A stretch of 64,000 nt of DNA from Leptodontidium sp. MPI-SDFR-AT-0119 (lineage: Eukaryota > Ascomycota > Leotiomycetes > Helotiales > Leptodontidiaceae): positions 741,385-805,384 of the forward strand of contig JAHLEZ010000025.1 of NCBI GenBank assembly GCA_020726505.1, given 5' to 3'. The notes beneath the pieces were generated by a model. It was not told the DNA's origin and made no database searches. It worked only from the letters and a program-made list of their open reading frames with translations. Of this stretch, positions 31,601-42,782 are shown piece after piece. The first letter of the stretch is position 1. Every line of letters starts with the position of its first letter. Made by a program: the position numbers and the translations under genes.

Positions 31601-33002
31601 TTCTGACTCCTTGCAGATTCATAGACCTCTATATTCTCTCCTGATCCAACCAGTGCTTCTGATTGTGCGTTCTCTGGAGGAGCAACGTCGACTTCCACGG
31701 GCTTGAAGACGAGACAGAAGAGATCTGCCGCCATGTTACTGTCAGCGAGCCCAAGCTCAACCTTTTTGTCCACACGGCCAGGTCGTATGAGTGCTTCGTC
31801 AAGGTGATTGATGTGATTAGTAGTCATGATCAAGACCCGGCCTTCTTTCGACGCTACACCATCGATACCATTTAAGAGAGTAGAGAGGGACACGTTTCCA
31901 GAGTGAGATTTCCTGCCCTGAGAGGGAGAGCCCGTCGCGATTTGGCGAGAGTCTATTTCCGTGTCTCGATTTGGGCTGGCGGCGTCAACGTCTTCCAAAA
32001 GAACGACGCAGCGTTTTGGAAGGTTGGTGAATAGGCTCTTGAAGCCCGCTTCAGTGACTTCAGGAAGGCTAAGGATATAGATATTCAAACCAAAGACCCC
32101 CGCAATTGCGCAAGAAAGAGACGACTTTCCAGTTCCAGGGGGTCCGTACAGCAAGTAACCCCGTCGATAAGGCATACTACGATCGGAATACCATTTTTGG
32201 GTTGTTGGGTTGAGGAAGTCGCCGATATCTCCCAGCAGCTCCTTTTTCTTACTCTCATCAAGAACAACTGTCGAGATGGGCCTTATATCCGACACTGCAG
32301 ACCTAATCCAGGCACCGTCTTTGTGCTCATAGAGACAGGTCTTACCCTGAACGAGCTTTGCATATTCGGTTCTGCACTCAGAGAGCAGTTCCTTAAGAAT
32401 CTGCGAAGATCTGCCAAAGCAAGAAATGGACACGTCTTCTCGGCTTCTGAAATCTCCAGCTTGGTATTGACGCCGGAACACAACCAGGCGGCCCTTATAC
32501 CGGAAGAGAAAGCGTCCGTTCCAGGGCGTGTAGTATAAAGTCTTTTTGTTTGCATCTCCGCCATTTGAATGACTATTTCTCGAGTGGCTCAGTGAAGGGT
32601 CCAGGTTGGTGGTGACGAGGGAGGAGAGAGTGTTCTGGGCGAAGCTCTGAAAGGATATCCACAATATGAGCATATCATATGGATCCTCGCGATAGTGAAG
32701 ATGAATAGTTGAAGCTACTTGTTGTCAGAAGGTGGATTCTCTTATTCGGACAGAACAAGGTTCTTACTGCAATAAGTCTGCAACCATTCCCACAAGGACT
32801 TGCAAATACGTCTGCAAGCGAACACCAATAACCCAAAGAAACAAAGCAGAGGAGCATAGACGCTCAAGTCGATGGTGAGATACCCTTGGATAGCAGAAGA
32901 CATGCGGGTGAAGCCTGGGAACAACATCATGTCCAGGATCGAGGCTTGAGCGTCCGAGATAGGTAGGGTTGGCAGGGAACCATTCTGAATGTGTCCCGCC
33001 AT
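28667..33002 (-). CDS. Tandem AAA+ ATPase: BCS1-like module joined to DUF7025-type AAA module
   Basis: Eight exons keep one frame: 33002-32768, 32714-31376, 31322-30867, 30811-30541, 30482-29663, 29599-29413, 29361-28878, 28822-28667; introns of 51-63 nt, 1,315 residues. The first half is BCS1-like: a membrane segment YAPLLCFFGLLVFACRR (about 48-64), TSTIHLHYREDPYDMLILW, Walker A GPPGTGKS, Walker B VVLLEDVDA and RPGRVDKKVEL. The second half has the N-terminal block of fungal DUF7025 AAA proteins (LEFKKVIEV|WDKKEYKYKV, DHYVFVARTRLG), Walker A GPPGVGKT (about 1103) and Walker B VLLLDEADVLL. The joining intron (31375-31323, GTTAGT..ATAG) is in phase. If it is not used, these are two genes, stopping at 31360 and starting at 31282, only 77 nt apart. 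Confidence 0.75.
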
Positions 33003-33244
33003 TGTCTTGTTCTGTGAGATGGTGGTGGGATGTTCAGGAGGATGACAGGTTGCTTTATGTTCGCAACAGACAAGGTATATAACTTGGTAAGAAGGTTTGG
33101 AAAGATGGTAGAAGAGCTTGATGCTGAGAATACACAGGGCAATAGTGATGAAAACGTTAGAGGAGTTGGATCCTTATATAGCCGTCTGAGCCAACATCCA
33201 GACTCCCGATGAAGGAAACCGATCACCCTTGGATGCACTTGTAG

Positions 33245-33590
33245 CCCGCAGTTGCAGCAGAATGTGTTGGCGCCTGGAAAATCAAGGTGGCCTCGCGGAT
33301 GCATCATGCAGACAACGTGGGATGAAGCAAGACATTGAAGTGGAGTATTGACAGCGATCGGACCGTGGTAGTTGGAGGAAGAGCTTATGGCATATCGATC
33401 ATGCAGTTCTCCTAAATGGGATGTCTCCGTGTGGTAACCTTCGATCCTTGAGATCTCCATTGGGTTAAGGCAATGCTGCAAAGAGAATCGGGGGTTGTTT
33501 GCAGGATCCTCTTCGGCGGCCTCTGGTTGCAGCATGATGTGTTAGCTGCTTAAACGACAAAGCTGGCTTCGCCGATTCACCCCTGGCAAG
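33245..33590. repeat. Upstream repeat block, also at 34572-34800
   Basis: A module starting GTTGCAGCAnnATGTGTTRGC and containing GCATCATGCAG, ATCGGACCGTGG and CCTTGAGATCTCC occurs from about 33245, begins again at 33520 and recurs from 34572, same orientation, about two thirds identical. It lies 0.3-0.5 kb upstream of the tandem AAA gene and about 0.5 kb upstream of the small minus-strand ORF at 34136. It may be a duplicated promoter region or a decayed transposon. Confidence 0.6.
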
Positions 33591-33908
33591 TCACTTGCGG
33601 ATCAATTGCTGATGCATATAGTACTCGATTGAGGCTAGATTGGAAATTTAATATTTTGCATAAGTGTCTGCCCGGGGCACGCCATTATTTTGACTCTCTC
33701 GAGGTTGCATCACACCATGAATTCGTGCTCAAATTTGACTATATATGGACGATTTGATACATTCAATGCAAACCCGGCAAGACCCAAAAAGTAAGATCCT
33801 GAATCCAACAACCCAGCCCTGTCATCCGAGACTACATCCTACTCCTTCCGCTCATCACCAAATGGCGTTGGCTCAAAGACCTTCACAGGGAGATCGCTAA
33901 GGAATTCG

Positions 33909-34136
33909 TTAGCTGTGTTTTATCAGCACTCCGTTGGACACGTACTCCCAACTGGACGCTCCTCGAAGAGTCTCCTCCATTGCCGAGTCTGTGAGCTCAC
34001 TCGCCTCGCAGACAGTCCGCTGAAGACGCTCGGTAGTAGCTGGGTCTGTGGACGAATTCTGAGCAGTCTCGCGTTTGCCATCAACTTGGGACGACTCTGG
34101 CTGCTCCGGCTTTGCGGTCATCTCTGTTGGAGCCAT
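33909..34136 (-). CDS. Small hypothetical protein, 75 residues
   Basis: MAPTEMTAKPEQPESSQVDG then a helical middle (TTERLQRTVCEASEL) and SWEYVSNGVLIKHS. It has an ATG start and a repeat block upstream that resembles the one before the AAA gene. It has no recognisable domain, signal peptide or membrane segment. It could be a real small cytosolic protein or a chance frame. Confidence 0.35.
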   Translation of the reverse strand: MAPTEMTAKPEQPESSQVDGKRETAQNSSTDPATTERLQRTVCEASELTDSAMEETLRGASSWEYVSNGVLIKHS

Positions 34137-35264
34137 TGTCTACGTGGAGGATTGGTAGATAACTCTAATATATATGTAGAAGTGTGATGTTTGAGACGAT
34201 GCTTGAAGAATTGGGAGGGATGAGGAAGCGAACTGTCAAACTTGTAGGAATTCGCACCCTTATATACATTTTTACACTAAAAGTTCGTATATATCTTTCT
34301 ACGACAAACTACACATCGGCTTCTCATTCAGCCGTCTCATCTGACCGAAGATATTCTCTAGCTCCTATCAATGAGAATCAAGAGGTGAAGACTGGGGTCC
34401 TGCGTACAGCTTCATCGACTTCAATATGTTGCTTGACCCCACGATTCCTGATTAAGATGCTAGTGCATCTAGTTGCAACTCGGAAGAAGAAACCGCCATT
34501 ATGTCGACCATGTTGGTGTTCCAAAACGGATTAGGCTTGAAGATATTTTCTAGCATTCATGCCGATGTGGAAAGTGTTGGCTTCTTGAAAGGTCAGGCTA
34601 GCTTCGCCGATTCATCATGCAGCAGTGTTGGAGAAGCAACATATTGATGTAGAGCGCTGATAACGGTCGGACCGTGGAAATTATTGGAGAAGGAGCTTGT
34701 GGCGTATTGATTGTGCAATTCTCCAAAGATGGCACCACTCCGTATGGTCCCCAATCCTTGAGAAATCCCTGTGAAGTCCAGGAAATGCTGCAGAGACATC
34801 GTGGGTCGTATGCAGGATTCGTCGATCGAATAAGATATGGCTGGAAGGGATGTTGATGTGCACTACATTGCAGGAAAGATGTATGCGACCTTCTACCTAG
34901 TCATTGATTCCAAGATAAAATGACATGCATGCCTCAGAGAAGCCAGAAGTGTGGTGTTTAATGGGGGCCGAGCCGAAGCGATACCGAGTAGGACTAGTGA
35001 TGAGAGCCCCAAGTCGTCGGAAACTAACCGCCGCCATCGCTTCTCTTGAGCTAAGGAGGAGACAATGTTTCTAAGAAAATGAAGTACGTGGTTTGCGAAT
35101 GGAATAATGGCCTTTGACGTTCTAGTCTAGCTTTCGCTAGAGGTTCCTGCATGGACAGAGCGGCCAATCGCACACAATACTTGGCGCCTTGCTGGAATTG
35201 GTTGGACAGCATGCGACAAAAATTCAGCTTGGTCTGACTAACCTCTGCTGTGACCCAATCTGCG

Positions 35265-35430
35265 GCCACCTTCTCGGTGGATCTCACCTGACTCCGGACG
35301 TGCCGTGGAGACGATCCCTGATTGGAGATCAGAGTCCTTGCCCCACCTGACGGTGCATTGCCGAACCTTGTCCGACCATATCTCCGCACCATTCTTGCGA
35401 ACTTCCGCCATTCTTGCAAACCTCCACCCA
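35265..35430 (+). promoter_or_regulatory. Duplicated upstream block (copy 1 of 2)
   Basis: GGACGTGCCG..CCTGATTGGAGATCAGA..GCCCCACCTGAC..ATTCTTGCGAACTTCC is shared with 40196-40330. In both places its end lies about 270-280 bp upstream of a plus-strand start codon (35662 and 40568). Regulatory function is inferred from position only. Confidence 0.5.
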
Positions 35431-35605
35431 TCCTGCCAACTTCCGCCATTCTTGCAAACCTCCACCTTCCTGCGAACTTCCGCCATTCTTGAAACCTATA
35501 CCATCCTGCGAACTTCCGCCATTCTTGCGAACCTCCATCATCCTGCGAACTTCCACTATTCCTGCGAACTTCCACTATTCCTGCGAACTTCCATCATTCT
35601 TACGA
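35391..35605 (+). repeat. 19-bp minisatellite E, core TGCGAACTTCCGCCATTCT
   Basis: About 11 copies; the last are nearly identical TGCGAACTTCCACTATTCC units. The same unit occurs twice at 40285-40325. Confidence 0.85.
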
Positions 35606-35661
35606 ACACCATCGCACCAGCGATCCTTCAATCACGCTTATCCACGTCGCAACATTGAATT

Positions 35662-37257
35662 ATGGCAGCTGTGGTTCAGTTGGAGTCGCCATCGGATGCC
35701 GAAAACAAGGTTTGCTATGGCGAGTCTCTGCAACGATATCTGGAGGTTCTGCGACAAGCAATACGCGATGCAGAGAAACCCCAAAATCAGCCACATTTCT
35801 TCCCTCCTATCGAGAGTCTCGAGAACGAAATTAGTTTGCAGCAACTTAGAGTACACTTCTACAATGCTCTGGAATCGACCAAGAAGAACTGGCTTCCAAA
35901 GGGGAACATCGAGGATGTCATCCGAGCCTGCGTCAACGGACAGTGCGACAAATCCGACTATATCACAATCGAATTTTATCGCTATGGAGACATCCATGCT
36001 GTCATCGCACTCTACTTGGCTACAAAGGGTGACAATAACTGGGTATTTGCACAGATAGAGGCGTTGCCAGAAGAATGGCGAAAAATCCTGATAGGGGAGG
36101 TCAAGAAGATTAGGATCAACGACCACGTGTCAACATGGATCCGTACTTGCATCAGATCTCCAAGTATGACCTCTTCTCTTTCCAGCATGGTTATTTTATT
36201 AATTAATTTAGTTCGTGATGATGAAGAAACACCATATCTAAATCGCCATGCTCCTGCCAAGGAAAAACCAGGAGCACGTCGCAAGAGACAACGATTTAGA
36301 AAAACATGGTGCTATGGCGCCTCTCAGTCCCCTCCACCGCCTATCCCCCATAATAGCCAAACGCTACCTCTTCCCGCAGCGAGCGCTCCGTCACTGTTGG
36401 AATCAATGCCGTCCCACGGAAATGCGCCACTATATCAGACCGCACCTCACTTTTCACAAACGCTTGATATACCTCAACCGGTGAGACATGATCGGGATGG
36501 AAGCGGTCTTCAACAAACGAATATCAACATGAATCAGGAGACAGCCTCACCTACAATGCCTAAGTCTCACTCCCAGGACACTGGGCGGCAAGAAATACTG
36601 CATCGTCAGTCCTTGCGGCAGTGGCCCGGCTACAACTCGTCCCAAATCAATACACACATGCAGCCGCAATTGCCAGGGCTACAACAAATGGCACTTGCGG
36701 CACCATCCTTCAATCGCGGTATATAAAAGTATTCCTTTGCATCCAGACAAAGGCTAATCAACGGCAGATCAAACGCAGGATCGGGGTCATCGGCAAGACT
36801 TTGCCACTGATCGTGGCTATGACGGTACCATTAATAGCGAACAACGGCACCGGCCATTACATTACGAGGCCGTGCATCCATCCTCACTCCAATATAAGCA
36901 ACAGAAACCGGCAGCAGCGGATTCATTGTTGCCATACAAGGAAAGCAGAGGTGAGGAGAAGCTTTGCATATATACAAGGAGGAACTGCTAAATAATCTAT
37001 CTACAGAAATGAAGAATATGTTCACAAATGCACCCGCTTGCAACATATCGAAAATGCCCGAGCCATTCAGAACAGCCGTCCAGAATAGCCAGCAGTGGAA
37101 ATCGGAGAGAAGTCAAGGATTGGAGACGACAGGGTGCTGGCCAAGTTTGTTCCCAAAGGATAACAGACAGGATGTCTCCTTTACCATATGGTGTGGCAAC
37201 AAGGACGGAGAACACCTGACCAAATTCTTTGGGGGACAACTTGAAATCTCCTCCTAA
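35662..37257 (+). CDS. Hypothetical protein with Q/H-rich middle, 480 residues
   Basis: Four exons: 35662-36163, 36212-36718, 36768-36950, 37007-37257, with introns of 48, 49 and 56 nt that keep phase 1 each time. The N-terminal 180 residues look globular and helical (GESLQRYLEVLRQAIRDAEK, IEDVIRACVNGQCDKSDY, EEWRKILIGEVKKIRI). After a basic ARRKRQRFRK patch comes a long proline/glutamine/histidine-rich region, then a C-terminal part with FTIWCGNKDG..LTKFFGGQL. No known domain. The first intron is a multiple of three, so intron retention would also be readable. The stop codon overlaps that of the convergent small gene. Confidence 0.65.
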
Positions 37258-37622
37258 AGTACTGTGAAATATACGCTGCCACCCCTGACGTGAACAGAAT
37301 ACCCGGCAGGCACATCATATCCCAGATATTCGGTTGAGGGAGTCCCGTTGGTATTGTCTATGAACGTTGCGTGGTGGCCTGTTTGCTCGTTGTAGATAGA
37401 AAGGTAATAGCCCATGAAGGCTATCTTCCTTGCCCTTTGGGAATTTGGGGGAAAAGTATGAATCTGGATGTCTTTTTCTTCCCGTCCAGCAAGAGCTTCG
37501 TCGCCAATCTGAATAGGCACATATATGTTAGCTAATACGTACATTAAAGGGAGTAAAATGGATGTTTATCTGACCTGAACCTGAACCGGAACCGGAACCG
37601 GAACCTTGACCTTTTTTGGCAT
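37254..37622 (-). CDS. Small hypothetical protein, about 100 residues
   Basis: Exon 1 (37622-37575) reads MPKKVKVPVPVPVQVQ, encoded by a GGTTCC hexanucleotide repeat; a 66-nt intron (GTCAGA..CAG, branch GCTAAC, 37574-37509) leads in phase 0 to IGDEALAGREEKDIQIHTFP, SIYNEQTGHH and a C-terminal beta-rich segment (YDVPAGYSVHVRGGSVYFTVL). It has no recognised domain. The donor is weak, so the first exon is less certain than the second. Confidence 0.45.
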
Positions 37623-39080
37623 TTTCGACAACTCCTAGCTGTGTGTAATGTGTCAGTGAAGAGCTCCAGATACCTCAAGGCCGAGTACTCACTGGGTCTG
37701 CGCCCAGATGTACTTTGCGGGTATGATTGCAGACGTTGACGTTGCACGACCACGCGATAAAGAGCAAATGGCCGCACGCGTTCTCGATCGCGGATAGTTG
37801 GCAAACCCAGAGAAGCAGGGAGAATGCTCTCGGCCTACACGACATCAGTAGCTACACGGGCTGCATGTGAAACGCCTTAGCTACCTCGCTCACGCGGTTC
37901 TTCAGTGACGTTGTTCTAGTGCGGATACCAGTCCTTGATGGTGGAGGGGCTCCGTGGATACAACCCGACTACGTCGAGGCGAACCGATTTCTGTAAGGTG
38001 CGATGGGTGAAATGAGGTGGGCAACGTCGCGCGGCGAAGAGAGAAATGAATTTGATGAAATAAATCGCTGGCGGAATGCTGATGGAAGACGGAAAAAGAG
38101 GGCGCAACGGCTGCCCCTCAGTATAGTGGGATAAAGTCTGTTGGCGGGGCTGGGCGGAGCTGGTTGGGTAGAACAACTGAGTCATCGTTGACGCTCAAGA
38201 AACAACCTTGGATGGTATCTGATCTCTCATGTGTTTGCCGGGAGAAGGGAGTGGTGGGGCTCTGGCGTGCCATGTGATTGATGATTTGTTCAGCAATCCG
38301 AGACTGACCGAAAGATCCTGGTGCACTTTAGGCTCCAATGCGTTCAGAATGCCGTCAGGCTGAAAGATGCGCTAAGCTTCGGTCGCAAAGTTCCAGATAT
38401 TTAGCTATTTGGGATTCCTACATACCTCGCGCCAAATCAAATCCTCTGCGCACCTTTAAACAAGTTAAGGGTGTCCAGGACTTGCACAGCCTACTATGCG
38501 CCTATGCCGGTCGCGAAGTTTTCGAGCTGGAAGGGAGCGAAGAAAGTTGCCTCGCTAGCACCACCCTCAAGATTACGAGTCGTATGGCAAAGAGAGGCCA
38601 GATTCCGGTGCGCCTGATCATCATGCCCTGTCTGCGGCATAATTCTTTGTTGGACAAGTGACTAACCAGGAGGCAAAGCTTTCAGTCAACTCTGCGTCGA
38701 CGTCGACTTCCAGCTTCAAATGATAATTTTTCGACTGCGCCGAGGCTTTCCCGAGTGTATCACCACATCATTTGAGAGCGTTCTCTGCTGCAGATGGAGA
38801 TACAACGATGGTCAGGCACTTGTTAGGGCCGGGTACCCAGCATTCTCGACGATATATCTCTGATTCGACGCAGCTATTGCGAGCTGTGACAAATGGCCTT
38901 CGAGAGACAATACAGTAGTGGTTGAGACGTGGTGCCTCTGTACTGAGTAGATGGGCTTAACAGACGTTGCAGCAGGTGGGCACAAGAACGACAAATAGAA
39001 GACATCACTTGGATGAAGATTACCCACAAGAGGAGCCAATGTGTGTAATGCCAAAGGGCAGAGGCCTATAACGATTCTGA
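37623..39080. other. No supported gene
   Basis: Open stretches at 37916-38185 (-) and 38338-38661 (+) carry no motif, no splice continuation and no family resemblance. Confidence 0.4.
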
Positions 39081-39140
39081 TAAGGACATTCTAACGAGGG
39101 GTATTCTGACGAGCGACATTATAGCGAGTGGCATAATGAA
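39081..39140. repeat. 15-bp tandem repeat, four copies
   Basis: TAAGGACATTCTAAC, GAGGGGTATTCTGAC, GAGCGACATTATAGC, GAGTGGCATAATGAA follow each other directly; same period as minisatellites A-C but a different core. Confidence 0.65.
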
Positions 39141-39209
39141 ACAGAAAACAGCCAAATCAACCCTACCGAAGTGCAGCAGCGACTCTCCACGTCCGACGAA
39201 CGCAAAACG

Positions 39210-40034
39210 TTATGGTTTGATTCCTTCCGCGCGAAGAGCTTCCTTCAGCGCCTCAACCGTGGTAAAGGGCTTCGAGTCTTGAAAGACCTGGTGGGTGTCT
39301 TTCTTTTCCGCATAAACATCATTGCCCTTGCAAGAAATAATCCCATCGTCTCCCACCTTGAAAGACCAACCAGTAGTAATTCGGGGTGGGCTAAAGCCAA
39401 TGAGATCTTTCTCGTCCATCATCACAGTGCCCTGCGGCCCGGCCAGAAGCTCCATATTGGTCTTGTCCCGAGGCCCGTCCAATAGTTGTAGAGCAATCAA
39501 GTCGGCCAGGCCGTTGCAGTGCAGGAAGTCTGCAAGTTTTTGAAAGAAGGCTGGTCCGGTGTTGGCCGCCTTGGAGCCTGCCTCGCCCTCATGGAACTCA
39601 TACGGGACAAACGTCCTGTCGGATTGCAAACGAAAGACGTGGCCGTGGATCGACTCCGTGGCCAGCTCCGCCGCGGGCACGGGCTTGGTCCAACAAGCCT
39701 GCGACGCACCTGACACCTGGAATTGGACACCGAATAGCACAGTACTTTCAGGGGCGGCGAAATGGCCGTGGAGTAGATGGATGCCGAATATATCGTGGAC
39801 TCCGTGGCGGACGAAGAGTTCACCCAGCGCTTTGAGCGTGTCGTCGGAGACTTCAGGTTGCTCTTCAGGATGGGGAAGACTATTGTAGCTAAGAAAGCCA
39901 AAAGTTATTAGCTGGTACATTAATAAAGATGGTAATGGAATGGCATACACGGCCAGTGAGATTGCAAGGTCGTGGCTGGTTGGCGGGTGGTGGAGGCCGG
40001 CGATGGCCATGGTAGATATATCAGCAGTGGCCAT
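39210..40034 (-). CDS. Conserved fungal hypothetical protein, 254 residues
   Basis: Exons 40034-39949 and 39888-39210 with a 60-nt intron (GTATGC..TTAG, branch GCTAATAA) in phase 2, giving LAVY|NSLPHPEEQPEVSDDTLK. The intron is a multiple of three and free of stops, so it can be read through. Features are LGELFVRHGVHDIFGIHLLH, GHVFRLQSDRTFVPYEF, FLHCNGLADLIALQLLDGP and WSFKVGDDGIISCKGNDVY. The repeated histidines (HGVH, HLLHGH) could be metal ligands, but I cannot name a family. It is divergent from the APH-like gene. Confidence 0.7.
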   Translation of the reverse strand: MATADISTMAIAGLHHPPTSHDLAISLAVYAIPLPSLLMYQLITFGFLSYNSLPHPEEQPEVSDDTLKALGELFVRHGVHDIFGIHLLHGHFAAPESTVLFGVQFQVSGASQACWTKPVPAAELATESIHGHVFRLQSDRTFVPYEFHEGEAGSKAANTGPAFFQKLADFLHCNGLADLIALQLLDGPRDKTNMELLAGPQGTVMMDEKDLIGFSPPRITTGWSFKVGDDGIISCKGNDVYAEKKDTHQVFQDSKPFTTVEALKEALRAEGIKP

Positions 40035-40195
40035 GATGGTGAGTCGAGTTCGATGGATTTTCGTAAGGAGTTGTGAGTATTATAAGAGTTCGAATGCGAA
40101 AGTTCGAATGGTGGGATGGCAGGTTGGAGGAAAGTTCAAATGACATAGACTCGGCGGCAGATTCGTCCGTATTTAAGCTTAGCTAGAATTACTCT

Positions 40196-40330
40196 GCAGA
40201 GCTACGGACGTGCCGGGATGACCCCTGATTGGAGATCAGATTATTTGCCCCACCTGACTGCATTGCTGAACATATCCCCCCACCATTCTTGCGAACTTCC
40301 GCCATTCTTGCGAACTTCCACGCCAAAGAA
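40196..40330 (+). promoter_or_regulatory. Duplicated upstream block (copy 2 of 2) with two 19-bp repeat units
   Basis: Same block as 35265-35430. The minisatellite part has only two copies of CATTCTTGCGAACTTCCGC here against about eleven at 35.4 kb. Confidence 0.5.
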
Positions 40331-40567
40331 GAATCAGGGACGTTACATTCCACCCGTGCCCCGCGAGATAACCACTGCCTTCTCACCCATCACAGATGCG
40401 AAGGCACGGCATCGAACGCATGGGCCCTCAGAGTGCACCTAAAAGCGGGCCAACCCTTCTCCAGTCGAAAATTTTTAGTGCGTTGTCCAGCAACGGGATC
40501 GTCCTGCTCCCACATTCCCGAGTCCATCCAATTCTCTTTTCACGGCTGTTAGCACTTAATCGTACTC

Positions 40568-41652
40568 ATGGCTGGGAAATCTTGGGCTCAACGGGCCATC
40601 GACGGGTTTTTCGCGGGCCGCAGATCTCCGACCCAGATGGAATGTGACCAAACCGCTCGTTCCATTTTCGGCGCTTCAGCTGTCCGCCCAGTTGACATCC
40701 CAGGCTCGTTGAGCTACACCGTCGTTTGCACCGGCTGCCAGGAGCAACAGCAGGACCTTATTGTGTCCTTTCGAGACTCGGAAGCCAGGCTCGACGGTGG
40801 CATGGTCAAGCTGGCAAAAGAGATCCACGGTTGCCTTGTGCCCGAGGCGACATACCACGGGATGATGAGCGGTGCCGATCCGCCGCTTGCCATCTACGCC
40901 ATGCACTGCTTGCCGGGAATTTCATGCCTCGAAGCCCTCGGGTGTCAGGTCGAGATGAATTCCCAGGATGAGGCCAGGCATGTTTGTTATGTTAAGCATC
41001 TTGCTAGGTGAATACGCATGGCTTACTTGGCACCAATTGGGTGGCCGGCATATTGCTGACATTCGTGAGGTACTTTGCTCGGTGCTGGTTGAAGCCGCAA
41101 CCTGTTGATGTCGAAGTACAGGCAGAGCACCAGGCGGGAATCCGCCGCAGGCTCGCCAATCTGAGGGAGTCGCCATCATCTGTACTGCCAAGCTCGACAA
41201 TATCCGAGCTGGAATACCGGCTCCCCGTGCTCTTTAGCCAGGAATACCCGCAGGTTCTCACGCACGGCGACCTCTCCAGAACCAACATCCTAGTCGATAA
41301 AGATACGTACGAAATCACAGGCATCGTCGACTGGTCCCTCGCGGCCGTGCTACCGTTCGGCATGGAGCTGGACTGCCTTCTCTTGACGACGGGGTACATG
41401 AGCCTCAGTGGCTGGCACAACTACGCCTGCCGATCGCAGCTACAAATGGCTTTTTGGGATGAGTTCTGGACTGCCTCAGGAGTTGAGGATGGCGTATGTC
41501 GGAAGAAATTTCGCGTCCTGGCTGACTCGGCTGCCAAGATTGCTGTTGTTTTGCGCTATGCGTTCCAGCGCAACAGTGATGGTTCGGCTTCTGAGGTAGT
41601 ATTAGCATCTGATAGAATGTCGAAATACCTGGATGCGTGGTTTAGCCATTAG
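40568..41652 (+). CDS. APH-family phosphotransferase (aminoglycoside/choline kinase-like)
   Basis: Exons 40568-41007 and 41070-41652 with a 62-nt GTGAAT..GAG intron in phase 2, 340 residues. The catalytic loop THGDLSRTNILVD and the metal loop GIVDWSLAAVLPFGMELD (about residues 210-245) are the H.D....N and D[FW] motifs of the APH family. The N-lobe is poorly conserved (VCTGCQEQQQDLIVSFRDSE). Fungal members are numerous and mostly of unknown substrate; this does not indicate drug resistance. The duplicated block lies about 280 bp upstream. Confidence 0.85.
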
Positions 41653-41981
41653 TTTCCGCGCATTGGGACCTAGGTAGCCCGAAGATTTCGTACTGGGCCG
41701 GCTAGTCCATGCCTTGTGAGTTGGTCGCCGGTTAATGTGGGAAAGTGCTGAGGCGACAGCAGGCTTTCACCAGCTATCACCCGAGTCAATTGATTGGTCA
41801 TGTAGTGAGACTGTGGGGGAGGGACACTAGCCACTTTTGGTTTTAGTGCACAGCTCCTCTAAATCCCAGAATTTAACTTTCAGTAGGAGTCAAGCTCCTT
41901 ACCCATCAGCCCTCCGCCTTCCAAGCCAGTGAACGACTTCGACTGTTTATCCAGGCCATTATCACCAGCTGCATCATCACT

Positions 41982-42782
41982 ATGGTACCACAGGTTACAA
42001 ACTGGGAAGAGTTGGCTTTGCTATCCGAGGAATTCGACACGGAAACCAGTGAATTCCGGTACACAATGTTTGCCGTCGTCGACGATGATGCCGTATACTT
42101 TGGCCAGCTGAACATTCCCAAACTCGAGATCTCATTCCAACAACTCACATCTGCGCTAAGTCCAATCCCCGACGAGGATATCTTTCCAGAATGGCCGCAT
42201 TCTGGGGTTACTCTCACCCAGGCTCCAGAGGTACTCCCTGCCAACATCTACATCAAGCGACCGAGCCTGGCCCTGTATGACGTATTCAAAGAACATAATG
42301 TCCTGCGTCTCCTTCCCCAAGGGTTGATGGAGGAGGCCCAAGCCATGCAAGTGCTTTCCCAGCACCCGCACCCTAATATTATCCGTTACTATGGCTGCCA
42401 GGTGCGGCGGGGCCGCATCACTGGTCTCGTCCTTGACCGACACCCCAACGACTTGACAGAGTATCTCAAGCATGAGATTGGGACTATTGATAGGGAACCC
42501 TTTATGGAGGCCCTCGAGTCGGCCATCCATCACCTGCATTCGCTCGATTGGGCCCATAACGATCTTAACCCCAGAAACATTCTTGTCAACGAGGCTGGTA
42601 TGCCGGTTCTGATTGACTTTGGCTCTTGCCATGAGATCGGCAAGAAGCTGACAACCAGCCGGGGGACCAAAGGATGGATCGACGAGGATATGAAGGACTA
42701 CACCACGTCGGAGAAGCGCCACGACACATCCGCTCTCGCCAAGATTCGCGTGTGGCTTGACAAGCCAATATTTGAGAATTAG
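41982..42782 (+). CDS. Protein-kinase-like protein
   Basis: Single exon, 266 residues, starting at an ATG. It has PNIIRYYGCQVRRGRITGLV, a catalytic loop HNDLNPRNILVN (H192, D194, N199; HND in place of HRD), IDFGSC in place of DFG-plus, and GTKGWIDEDM in the activation segment. The glycine-rich loop is not obvious and the C-lobe ends early, so it may be a short fungal kinase or a pseudokinase. It lies 330 bp downstream of the APH-like gene on the same strand. Confidence 0.8.
   Translation: MVPQVTNWEELALLSEEFDTETSEFRYTMFAVVDDDAVYFGQLNIPKLEISFQQLTSALSPIPDEDIFPEWPHSGVTLTQAPEVLPANIYIKRPSLALYDVFKEHNVLRLLPQGLMEEAQAMQVLSQHPHPNIIRYYGCQVRRGRITGLVLDRHPNDLTEYLKHEIGTIDREPFMEALESAIHHLHSLDWAHNDLNPRNILVNEAGMPVLIDFGSCHEIGKKLTTSRGTKGWIDEDMKDYTTSEKRHDTSALAKIRVWLDKPIFEN

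Noticed and set aside
32927..33535. 202-residue minus-strand protein upstream of the AAA gene
   Set aside because: It overlaps the AAA gene's first exon in another frame and mostly covers the duplicated upstream block.
37916..38661. Two ORFs of 89 and 107 codons
   Set aside because: No motifs, no splice continuation, ordinary chance length for this composition.
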